64,000 nucleotides of DNA from Colius striatus (Eukaryota; Chordata; Aves; Coliiformes; Coliidae). Numbering within the stretch: position 1 is the stretch's first letter; each line of letters starts with the position of its first letter. The stretch is taken from NCBI RefSeq assembly GCF_028858725.1, contig NC_084790.1:35629031-35693030 (forward strand). Direction: 5' to 3'. Made by a program: the position numbers and the translations under genes. Below, piece after piece: positions 12,515-23,116 of the stretch. Below the pieces are notes generated by a model that ran no database searches, was not told the DNA's origin, and worked only from the letters and a program-made list of their open reading frames with translations.

Positions 12515-12800
12515 ATACCTAGGTGGGAATGGACAACGAGAGGTCAATAGGCCAACCTCCTGCTCAAATAATGATCAGCCGTGAGATCAGACTAGGATGC
12601 TCAGTGCTTTGTCCAGTCACAATGTAAAATCCTCCAAGGATGAAGACAGCACAGCCTTTCTGAGCAGCTTGCCTCACTACCCATCTGTCCTCATGGTGGT
12701 ACAGTTTCTCCATATATTAGCCTGGGCCACTCCTGTTTCAAATTATGCTTGTTCACCTGCCCTGCTGCCATGCATTGCTGTCATCTCATCCAAGTTGCAA
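12515..12800 (-). mobile_element. Old CR1 3' UTR fragment
   Basis: The plus strand shows the inverse of an older CR1 subfamily: GGCCAACCTCCTGCTCAAA, a GATCAGCCGTGAGATCAGAC stretch, AATCCTCCAAGGATGAAGAC, then a tract matching the CR1 3' end of ORF2. It is diverged, with several indels and no clear terminal repeat. Confidence 0.78.
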
Positions 12801-14904
12801 AAATCAGCTGCTAGGACCCTGACATTAAACCTTTACCAATTTGCAGGCTCTCTGTTTTCCCAGTGAAAGTACAGACCTACCTCTGGTGAATTTAAGCCTT
12901 CTGAACAGTAGCTATTTTCTGTATTCCCCTAACAAGTTGCTGAGAACCACCATCCAGAGAACACTGTCAAGACACATTCCCAATTAAAGGAGAGAATGGT
13001 GTGTCAAGTTTTGGCACAAAAGACTGGGGAGCAGAACTGTATAGCACCAGTCCAAGTGGAAAGATGAGATTTGGCAGTAGACGCTAGCAATATAGGAATC
13101 ATAACATAGCTCAGAAAGTAATTTTATTAAGCAGGAGAGGAAAATTATGTAACAGAGAGAACATCGTCTCTGTTCACTAATGAGAAAGTGCTGGCACCCA
13201 AACTGCTGTAAATCAGTTAAGCTCCAGTTTATTCAGTGGAGATACATGCCTCTTACACCACCTCAGGTTTGGGCCTGAATTCACGGGGCCTGCCTCATTC
13301 TGTGTATCATCTTCCATGTGCTAGCATATTATATACTAGCAAGGAGCTGCTTGTTTTGTCTTTACAGTGCTGTACGGTATGGTAATTCATTGCTCACTGA
13401 CATACTATAAATTTTTTTTAATGATGTGCCTCTGTTGCTCCAAAATAGGGGTAAATGTTGAATATTAAGTTTTATTTACATTCAACATTCTTCTAGATCA
13501 AGTGGCAAATCCAGCATCCCCATAGCAGAGCTCAAACTCCTTTTGCCACAGTTCTGCTGTTTGAACAAATAATCACTATTCACTTTGTCTTCCTCGACAC
13601 AAGCCAAAGGTGAAGCAGTCATTAAAAGGGCAAACAATTCTGTCAAAAGGGTTTGTAGAATACTAGGAAAAGCACAGGCAGTCTATTTGTGTTTAGTGAG
13701 ACTGAATGAGGGTTACATTAAACAGCTCTTACTTGTCTGCAGATGGAAGTAAAAAGTGGAAGAATGACATTCAGTTTTAAAACAAGAGCTATCCCAGGGA
13801 TATGCCACTGCATATTTACATTCTAAGTCAAGCTGAATTTGCAATCAGTCACCGAGTCAAATGTCATCCCATGATATCACTCTACATGTTTAATTACATC
13901 CTCTGTCCAGGCAGGTACTTAAGTACATGCTAAACTCTCTCTTCAACAGAATCACTCATATGCTTCCGAGATACATGCTTTACTGAGTGTCTTGCTTAAT
14001 TGTGGCAGAGCTTGATTAATTTCTAAGTCAAACTAAGCAAAGATTGTCACAGATTAAAAAAAATTTAGATTGGTCCCTCCAACTAGGTGTAATATCACCT
14101 GACAGGGTAGATAAGGCTCAAGGGTTAAACAGAAGCACGACAGAACATGATTCACATTGTACTGATTTTTAGTGAGGCTGTTAGGTAGATAATTCCCTGA
14201 TGTAAATCAGCATAGCACCATGAAAGCTGACGAAGAAATCCTGGTAAGCAATTGCTCAGATTTTCCAGTGGAACAGTAAGACAGGAAAGTGAGGAGTACA
14301 CAAGTCCAGTATCCCAAGGCTGCACACCCACTCTTGTCTCTACTGCCTCATGCCAATGCAGTGCAGTGGCAATGTAGTCTTCAGTATCATAATACCTATT
14401 CACAAATTTTCTGAGTAGCAAATGACAGAGATGAACTGCTTTTACTGTTAGGCTACTGCTCCTGCTATAGCCTTTCCTTACTCATCAGTTTAGCATCTGA
14501 TATATCTGCTGGACACAAATGAGACCCAGGTGTGATGTCTCCCTTAATACATACACAGTTAAGGCATGCAATTGAATCTGTATGATCTGGTTAAACCAAA
14601 CTTAACTTCTCCCATTGAGACTAATGGATTATCTCCATTCCAGTTTTCCAGTGTCTCCTGTTGAGATGGCTTAGTCTACTCATGAATAAAAACTCATACC
14701 TTTCTTTATAAATATAAAAGCTAGAAAGATAGTCTATCTATCCACTGCATCAAGCTGTTTCTGCTCAAGCTTCCTAAAACAATTCTTCAAGCAGAGGCCT
14801 GGTTCAGGAAAACTCTTCTCTATAAAAAAAATGAAGCAGTCATCATTTTTTTTAAAGCATCTTTAGATCAGAAACAAATAGCTTTAATTCTAACTTTACT
14901 TTAG
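12801..14904. other. Intergenic, no gene recognised
   Basis: No recognisable coding or repeat signature. The 89-codon open stretch at 14421-14152 (minus) has no known similarity. Confidence 0.55.
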
Positions 14905-15375
14905 GTTTCAGCTAGCTAGGGAGCAGGTAAAAGGTGGAGAGGCTCAGGTTATTTTCTCCTGTATCCTGTTCACTAGAGATAAAGGGGGAGTCTGCAATGG
15001 AAAAATCAGCCAAGTGAACTCCTGGCTGAGAGGTTGGTGTCAGCAGGAAGGCTTTGGGTACTTTGACAATGGATCCTTCCTTGGGGACTACAGCTTCATA
15101 GGACGGGATGGGATTAATCTCTCCCATAAAGGCACTGGATTATTTGGAAGTAGACTAGCAAATTTAATAAAGAGGGCTTTAAACTAAGGGACTTGGGGAG
15201 TGAGGCGAGAAGCAAAATAGAACAAGCTGTCCCCTCTAGCTGGGAAACAGGGCAGGACAGTGAATGCAATGATAAGTGCCCTTCATCTGCACACTGGGCT
15301 GAGATATGAAAGGCTGACCACCCTGAGAAAGAGCCAAACCAGGGAGGATCCTCCTGCACCCATCCAGGGAAACCT

Positions 15376-16365
15376 GTGTGTTTGAGTAAGCCCCTGCGCT
15401 GCCTCTGCACCAATGCACACAGCCTGGGGAATAAGCAGGAGGAACTGGAGATGTGGGTGTGGATGTGGGGCTACAACCTCATTGCAGTCACAGAGACGTG
15501 GTGGGACAGCTGCCATGACTGGAGCACAGCCATGGAGGGTTATGTATTGTTCAGGAAAGACAGACTGACAAGGAGAGGAGGTGGAGTTGCTCTCTATGTG
15601 AGGGAGCAATTAATGTGTACTGAACTGTGCCTGGGTGGGGATGAAGAGCTGGTAGAGTGCTTGTGGGTAAAAATTAATGGCCAGGGTAAGGCAGGTGATA
15701 TTGTTGTAGGAGTCTGCTACAGGCCACCTGATCAGGAGGAGGATGTGGATGAGGCTTTCTACGAACAGCTGAGAGCTGCCTCACAATCACAGTCCCTGGT
15801 CCTCATGGGGGACTTCAACCTCTCTGATATTTGCTGGCAAAGCCACTCAGCCAAGCACACGCAGTCCAGGAGGTTCCTACAGATTGTTGACAACAACTTC
15901 CTGTCACAGATGATTGAGGAAAGAAAGAGGAGGGGTGTGTTGCTGGACATGGTACTGACAAATAAGAAGGATCAGATTGGTGATGTAAAGGCTGAATGCA
16001 ACCTTGGCTGCAGTGACCATGAGATGGTAGAGTTCAAGATCCTGTGTGGAAGAGGCAGGACACAAAGCAGGACTGTGACCCTGGATTTCAGGCGAGCTGA
16101 CTTTGGCCTCTTCAAAGATCTACTTGGATGGATCTCATGGGATATGATTCTAGAAGACAGAAGTACCGATGAGAGCTGGTCAATCTTCAAGCACCACTTC
16201 CTTCAAGTCCAGGATCAGTGTGTCTCAATGTGCAAGAAAGGAGGAAAAGGAGGTAGGAGGCCTCCGAGGATGAGCAGGGATCTGCTGGGCTGGCTACCTG
16301 GGAAGAGTATAGGAACATTGCCAGGGCATGCAGGGGTGCAACTAGGAAGGCTAGAGCCCTTCTAG
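15376..16365 (+). pseudogene. CR1 #3 ORF2, endonuclease domain
   Basis: A 329-codon open frame codes for an apurinic/apyrimidinic-type endonuclease, the enzyme that nicks target DNA for CR1 insertion. Visible motifs: TNAHSLGNK (residues 12-20, with the metal-site Asn), TETWWD (39-44, with Glu), GDFN (145-148), LLDMVLTN (189-196) and SDHEMVEF (213-220, with the catalytic Asp-His). All the classical catalytic positions appear intact. The first ATG is probably internal, since the frame is open upstream. The reading frame is lost by a shift near 16300-16400, after which the protein continues in another frame. Confidence 0.88.
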
Positions 16366-16433
16366 AATTAAGTTTAGCCAGGGAAGTTAAGGACAGTAAT
16401 AAGGCATTTTTCAAGTACAGCAGCAGCAGAAGG

Positions 16434-17022
16434 ATGGCGAGGGGGGATGTGGATCCACTGCTAAACACTGAAGGTGTCCTGGTGTCTGAGGATGCAGAGA
16501 AGGCCGAATTACTGAATGCCTTCTTTGCTTCAGTCTTTACGGCCAAGGCTGACTCTTGGGAAGCCCAGTCCAGCAAGGATAACAGGATGGCCAGGTCTAC
16601 AGAGGACTTGCCCTGGATGGAAAAGGAAGAGGTTAAAGGCTTGTTGGCCAAGCTTAAGGCTCATAAGTCAATGGGTCCTGATGGGATACATCCTAGAATG
16701 CTGAGGGAGCTGGCTGATGTGATTTCTAAGCCTCTCTCCATCATTTTTGAACAATCATGGAGGACAGGCAAGGTGCCTGAGGACTGGAGAAAGGCCAGTG
16801 TCACTCCAGTCTTCAAAAAGGGCACGAAGGATGACCCAGGAAACTACAGGCCAGTCAGCCTCACCTCCATCCCTGGAAAGGTGATGGAACAACTCATTCT
16901 GAATGTCATCACTAAACATATGGTGGTTATCACGGGGAGTCAACATGGCTTCACCAAGGGGAAATCCTATTTAACCAACCTGATAGACTTCTATGAGTGC
17001 ATAACTGTCTGGATAGACAGAG
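16434..17022 (+). pseudogene. CR1 #3 ORF2, reverse transcriptase N-terminal part
   Basis: The frame continuing ORF2 after the shift codes for the linker and RT fingers: KAHKSMGPDGIHPRMLREL, WRKASVTPVFKKG, NYRPVSLTSIPGKVMEQLI and SQHGFTKGKS. Similarity stops near 17022, before the RT palm. The open frame runs on to 17063 through unrelated sequence. The missing catalytic box means no activity. Confidence 0.88.
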
Positions 17023-20000
17023 AACATTCAGATGTTTTCTTCCCAAACAGCAGGTGTTGGTAGACTCTTTTTTGTAAAAAAAGAATCTGAAATATATCCT
17101 TTCCAGAATTACCAGCATCTGGCTAGGTTGAAATGCTTTGCTTAATCTCTCTTATCTGACATATTACACATTGCAAAATGGCATAGTATAACATGTTAAA
17201 CAATACTTGAAATGTCAAAAAAATAAGGAAAGGTTCTTAAATCATCCAAATCCCCAAACATTTCATATCTTGTTACCACTAACATTGAATAAATATTTCA
17301 GACTTTGCTGAACTGAGACAAAATTGCCATTAAACATTCTGGTAAGATGTTTTTATTCTGCTTTGCCTTCTATTTTTCCTAATAATTCTCAAATGCCTAA
17401 AGAGGTGATAATAAGGTTTGATATGCTCTGAAACTGGAATGGGAGCATTTTATACCCTGTCCAGCCAAGCATGAAGGACAGTACAGACACAAGTGGAAGA
17501 CCTGGCATGTCAGGCCTTCAACGAACTAACAGGACTTAGAAGAGACAATAAAGGCAATACTACTTGAGCAGCTATTAGTCTGATTAGAACAAGCAAATTA
17601 GAAACATATTCAGGTACTAGGTTTTTACCTTCTCTTTGCAAGTGTGATGTAATAAATGTTTGATGTGTTCATTGTATCTGGATAGGTTGCAATGACATTG
17701 TTAAGCCAGCTGTAGGAAGTTATGCCATTCTGACTTTACCAGCTTATTTCTTAGCTAGTTATAATACTTATTAGCTTTTGATAGTGAAGGGCAAATTTGG
17801 GCCTAGTTCTCTGAGAAGCATTGTCAATGGTGTGGACTGGACTCATGAAAGGAAGTGAATTAATTTTTTTCATAGATGAAGCTTGCAATATTCAGAAGTC
17901 AAATCACTTGTGCAGTGGCCTTGACCTTGAATACTTTCACTATCATGCTGTTTTCCAAAATGAACAAGTAGTTGAGCCTGAAGAATTGATGTTCAGCTTT
18001 AATTGCTTAGTGCTATATCTTTTGCCTAATCCCAGATAAACATCACCATATATTTTAGCCTTGAATTAGTTCAAGTTTCTTTTCATCTGCTGTTAATTCA
18101 AAGGCTTTGTTACAATAGTCACTTTCATTCTCTTTCTCTTTCACCATCTGTCATTTCCACTGTCTCTCAGTGTCAGTCCTTACAGTATCTCCTAACTGCA
18201 GGAAAAAAGAAAAACAACCTCCTCCATAGCAGGGAAGAACACATTTTGAATGACCTACATATTTCCACCTTATCTTGCAATATCTGTTTCTACAGTGACT
18301 GTAATGAATACACACACAAATCAAACCACTTTATTTTTTCTGCACTTTTCCGTTTTCTGGAGGTGATGAATTTTAATGTCTATAGCTCCAAGAGACCAAC
18401 AACATCAGGTTACAGCTCAGGATGAGGAGAGATGAAGACTATTGCAGCTGCTCTACTTATTGCAGTCCTTGCTGTACCAGAAGCTGAGCCTCCAAGACGA
18501 GCTGCAGTACTCTTTGGTATTCAGGTTCTGATTAGGCTTTGGGTGTTCCCACATGTTGAAAGGTTTCAATCTCAAATTCTGACAGCAATTTCCTCTGTTG
18601 TCTTGGGAAGTCAACAGACCTCTCGATGCCTTTGTAATGGGAAGTAACAATTTTTGCCTGTCCACTGCAGGATCTTTGAGATGGCAATCATCTTCTATTG
18701 TTAGTCTCTACAATGCTAAACAAAACAGAACACTTATTTACAGTATTACAAACACAATGAATAATTAGGAATATCCACTAACACTGTTTCATATCATGGA
18801 TTATCTCAAGTAGTTTCTGTTGCTTTATTGGAACTACACAAATATGAACCACATTGGGGTGAGAAAGCAGATATTCAAAGCTGTGATCACATTCAAAAGA
18901 TGACTTCACCTAAATTTCCAGTGAGGTTTTAAATTTCTGAAAACATTAAGCACCAAAAAAAGACATGAGACATGTAAGGGAGTGAATGTTTAGTGTATCC
19001 TGTGCTGTGCTGTGCTGTGCTGTTAACAGTTTTTTTGCATGAAGCCATACCTATGCAGTGGAAGTTAGACCGGAGGAGAGTGGAATTTTTTATTTACCAG
19101 GCTAGTAGTTCTGCTGCGGCCAGCTATGTAAATCAACTTGGCAGCGTCTCAGCTAAGATAAAGCTGTGAATTTCCCTAATATAACCCACTGACCAAGTGA
19201 GGAAGCAAATCTTTCACAGCCTTGTAGTTTGGAGACTGACTGTGTAGTGCGAGCTGTAGAGACAGAGAAAATTCATTTAACCCCTCACAGCAGCCATGAC
19301 ATCATCAAAGATAACCAGCAGCTGTCTTCATGTTCTAGCAGCTGCCTTTCTTTCACAGACAAGTAACTCAAGAAACTCTCACCAACAGTACCTGCTAGAA
19401 AAATTGAGTCCTTTTAAGACAACTTAAAAAAAGAATTCTAACAAATAGACAGTATGAAACATCACAGTATACATTTCATGAAGAGTGGGGACACTTCCTG
19501 CCTTGAGAATCTAGTTCTGCATACTGCACTAGTCCTGTTCATGATACAGAGCTCATGAGGTCACAGATGCAGATTCTGAAAGTGTTGGTAAAGTTAACAA
19601 ACTGGCAACAGCCTCCCCCCATCAGTGTTACACCCTGTGCAAATAAATCTACCACTCGTGTCTCTGAAAGTTCAGATGACTTGAAAGAGCAGATGGCTCA
19701 CCTTGGGGAAGGCAAAGGCAGCCTGCATAAGGAAGCACTTCTAGTAATTCACCCTTCACTCCTACTTCATAGGGGGTTATATGGCATGTGTTACCCATGT
19801 ACCATGCAGTCTGTCTATTCCAGTGATGGAGTGTCCCAAGACTGTGCTCAATTTACCAGTTTATCTCTCAAGTATGGTAAAATAAAAGATTTGCCAGTGT
19901 CATACAGTAAAGCTGATACTTTTACTAGCTAATCCTGCCTCTTCCTAACTATTGCAAGGTGCTTCTATGAGGTGTTACCCTCTTTTCTTGAAAGGCTGGC

Positions 20001-21808
20001 ATTTTTCTTGTTTCCTTACTCAAATAGCTATTCCCTGAAGACTAGCAGGAAGCCACACACATTCTGTCAGAGGCAAGCTGAGCTACATTGACCCAGCACT
20101 GTCAAGTCTAAATAGCATCAACTCTTACGCCTAAGAACAGATGCCTGTTGAAAGATCGCTGGTTTACTACACAGCAGGCCATCTGCTCCTGCAACACAGA
20201 TGGCTAAGAACAGAGCAGGTCTGGGCTTTGCTCTTTTCCCTGGCTCCAGGTCAGAATAAGACAAGAGTTTCAATCTTCATATTATGAGAGAGATGATCTT
20301 TCCCTAAATGAGGAAGATTGAGGAGAGTGTCACACTGAGCATGGAGAACAGGCAGAGCAGGAGGCTGCTCCAGCCACCTGGGACATTGTCCCAAAGGAGA
20401 TGGAGATGTCCCCATAGCACACCACTCCTCTGTGCACATGCACAGATGAACAAACAAACAGGTTCTGTGGACCTTCACATCCTCAGATGTAAGGAGAAAT
20501 AAATCTTTTTATGATCACCCTTTACACAGCTGTGAAATGCTCAGGTGCCACAGCAGTGTCTGAGAAGAAAGAATTTTTTAAAAAGCAAACTATAAAAATA
20601 ATGAAAAAAACCTATGGCTTGAAGAAAAGTAGAGGCTAGGCCTAAAGGCTCTAGGAGTTATGGCTCTAAAGTCTCATATGTGTCCTCTAACTCATGTGCG
20701 ATGTGTTGCACTTTTACATGTTCTAAAGCTCTTGCTCAGAAAACTAGAGAGTTTGAGGAAGCTTGAAATCTGGTTTCAAGTACATGGATAATCCAGCTGA
20801 AGTAAAAAAGATTACTTACATGCCTGAAGTGAAGCTGAGTAGGGATTAAAGTAATGAAGATGGGAACGATTTCCCACCCACATAATGTTCCTGAAGCAGC
20901 CAGCAATATGTGAATTTTACTTCCGTCTTTACAAAAGGATAGAAATTGACAATGACATAGAATTCTACATATACAAGACAGCTGTTCAGTGGCTAGAAAA
21001 ACAGTGACATATGAGATAAATCTTACAATTTGAAATAAATTCATTTCTGCTCTGAAATAATTACAGATAAAGCTGAACATTTACGCTTCACAGAAGCTCC
21101 TTCTATTAACGTATGAGGCCTAATGAGATCCTGTAAAGACCAAAAATTCAAGTAGGTGCAGGTAGAATGATCTTTTTTTTAAAAATCTGCTCTCTGAATT
21201 AGGCCTGGCTGTTAAAGATTTCCCTGGAGCTCTATATTATTTGGGAAAAATTAGAAGAATGGGAATTTGAAGCAAACAGGAAGGGTACAGATACAGCAAA
21301 GAACCATGCTCCCAATTTCTATTGTAAGTGACAAGCAGCTCTGAAATCTTTACTTATATTTATGCGGATCCTATTTCCTGTAATAGTGACTTCAGTGTGT
21401 TCCATTGTCATTTCATTTAAATGGGTAATACAATATAATTTATCAGAAACTAATTACTTCATTTTGCTCTTCAAAATGCATCCACAGAGTAGAGGAAACT
21501 CAGAATTCACTCTCTGACTTTGATTTCCTAAACTTTAGCATGAGGCAGGGTTACAAGCTGAAGATTCAGAGTTTGCCAATATTTTACAAGATAATGTCCT
21601 CTCTTTTTTGATTCATGTGAATTTGAAGTCTGGATTGTTTATTCTCAGCATCTTCCATGTTCTGCAAATCTTGACAAGTGTCTCTCAGCTTACTCCCAAT
21701 GAATTTTAATTTTTCCCAGAGCATTGTCAGCTTCTGATCTCAGCTGTAGCAAACCAGCCAAAGGAACACTGCAGATGACTGAAAAGTGTAGAACAGGTTT
21801 TGCAAAGC
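17023..21808. other. Intergenic, no gene recognised
   Basis: AT-rich. It contains a small (CTGTG)n microsatellite at 19001-19022. Open stretches such as 19555-19932 (125 codons, plus) and 21080-20736 (114 codons, minus) have no recognisable domain and are judged chance. A stretch at about 19080-19260 is less AT-rich than its surroundings and could be a conserved non-coding element, which cannot be judged without an alignment. Confidence 0.5.
19001..19022. repeat. (CTGTG)n microsatellite
   Basis: About four and a half copies of the pentamer TGTGC in perfect tandem. Confidence 0.9.
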
Positions 21809-22251
21809 TGTTGTGGTTTGGCCCAGCTAGCACAGAAGCACCACGACAGTCTCTTGCTTGGTGCCCCCATCATCCCCACCCTTGTTAGGATGGTGGAGGC
21901 CCCAGCGAAGTGGAAGGAAAAAGATAAGCAAGGTTGTTGTGGATTAAGACAAAGGCAGGGAGAGCTCGCTGCCAATTACAGTTCCGGGCAAAACAGACTC
22001 CAGTACTCGACTTAGAGAGGAAAGTGGGAAAGTTTATTCTACAAGAAACAGAATGGAATAAAAGCAAAAAGGGAGTAGGATGATGAGAAAATGACAACCA
22101 GCACTTTAAGATCTCCCTCCCCCATCCCTCCTTTCTTCCCAGACGGGCAGCAGGGAGTGGGGGATGTGGTCAGTCTCTCACAGATGGTCTCTGCCACTTC
22201 TGTCTTCTCAGATGAGGATGACTCCTGGCATTCTTCCCCTGCTCCGATACA

Positions 22252-22500
22252 GGGTCCCTCCCCCAGGACACAGTCCTTAACAAACTTCTCTGGTGTGAGT
22301 GCTTCCCAGCAGCTGTGGCTTCTGTCAATATAGAGTCCCTCACATGGAATGCAGTCCTTAATGAATATCTCTGGCATGGATTCTTCCCCACAGTTGCAGC
22401 TTCTGCAGATGCAGGGTCCTTCCCATGAGACACAGTCATAAGTTTAATGAGCTTCTTTGGTGTGGGTTCATCCCCACAGTTACAGCTTCTGTGAATATTG
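22252..22500. repeat. 81-bp tandem repeat inside the LTR-like element
   Basis: Three diverged copies start at 22252, 22333 and 22414, each beginning with a GGGTCC(C/T)TCC-like motif and containing GGACACAGTC and ACAGCTTCTG-like blocks; a further partial start is at 22500. Such arrays are common in the U3 region of retroviral LTRs. Confidence 0.8.
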
Positions 22501-22551
22501 GGTCCCTCCCACGGGACACAGCCTCCTGCAGCCACAGTCACTGCCCCTGGA

Positions 22552-22687
22552 GTGGGGTCTTCTTTAGTAAAATTAATCTCTGCTCTTGATGCGGGGTCTT
22601 TAACAAAATGAGTCATTGCACCTGGTGCGGGGTCTGCTTTAGCAACATGAATCTCTGCCCTTGATGCGGGATCTTTAGCAAAATGCT
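22552..22687. repeat. Short tandem repeats of about 36-39 bp
   Basis: Four units beginning TGCGGGGTCT or similar, with alternating CTTTAG(T/C)AA and TTTAACAAAATG blocks. This is a second repeat array in the same LTR-like element, next to the 81-bp array. Confidence 0.7.
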
Positions 22688-22967
22688 AACAAATCTCAGC
22701 TTTACCACTCCTCTCTGTAGGATGCAGGGGAGTCTCTGCTCCAGCATACCTCCTTCTCTCTTCCTTCATTGACCTTGGAGTCCACATGGTTGTTTCTCTC
22801 ACTCTTCCCACTGCTTTTAACAACACCAGCTGGAGGAAGAAGAAGGGACAGAAGAAAGAAGAAATAGGAAGAACCCTCCTCTTCTAGCTACTTCTTAAAA
22901 AGTGATTGTGGAGGTGTCTAATTGGCTCAGCCCCAGAAGTGGATCTGTCTCATGGCTGGGGAGAGTT

Positions 22968-23058
22968 TCATAGAATCATAGAATGGTAGGGTTGAAAAGG
23001 ACGTTTAGAGATTATCTAGTCCAACCCCTCTGCAGAAGCAGGTCCACCTAGATTAGGC
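22968..23058 (-). mobile_element. CR1 3' end fragment nested in the LTR-like element
   Basis: The plus strand reads TCATAGAATCATAGAATGG, then TAGTCCAACCCCTCTGCAGA and AGCAGGTCCACCTAGAT: the inverse of a short, young CR1 tail. It lies inside 21809-23116 and so inserted after that LTR. Confidence 0.88.
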
Positions 23059-23116
23059 GCTGTCTTTACAGCCCCTACCCCCTTCCCAGAAACAGCTGTC
23101 ATGTCAAACCATGACA

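Larger units (their letters stand above)
14905..17022 (+). mobile_element. CR1 LINE, 5' part retained, 3' end missing (CR1 #3)
   Basis: This copy holds the region before ORF2 (from about 14905), the complete endonuclease and the first part of the reverse transcriptase. It stops abruptly near 17022 just after the segment coding for a conserved TVWIDRE stretch; no RT palm, 3' UTR or octamer tail follows. CR1 copies normally lose 5' sequence because reverse transcription starts at the 3' end, so this is the opposite of the usual truncation and points to a later deletion or rearrangement. The 5' boundary is uncertain by tens of bases. Confidence 0.88.
21809..23116 (-). mobile_element. LTR-like element, probable solo LTR of another ERV family
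   Basis: The segment starts TGTTGTGGTTTG and ends CAAACCATGACA, an imperfect terminal inverted repeat of TG...CA type. It is flanked by AAAGC on the left and AGAGC on the right, a possible 5-bp duplication with one mismatch. On the minus strand AATAAA (plus-strand TTTATT near 22033-22038) stands about 220 bp from the 3' end, as expected for an LTR poly(A) signal. It contains tandem repeats in the presumed U3 part and a nested CR1 fragment. There is no coding sequence. The assignment rests on these structural signs only. Confidence 0.6.

Noticed and set aside
20736..21080. 114-codon minus-strand frame as a gene
   Set aside because: Hydrophobic, cysteine-rich composition typical of AT-rich random DNA; no start context or neighbouring splice signals.
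22170..22616. 148-codon frame with internal repeats as a repeat protein
   Set aside because: It is the translation of the 81-bp tandem repeats of an LTR-like element; 81 is divisible by three, which keeps the frame open.
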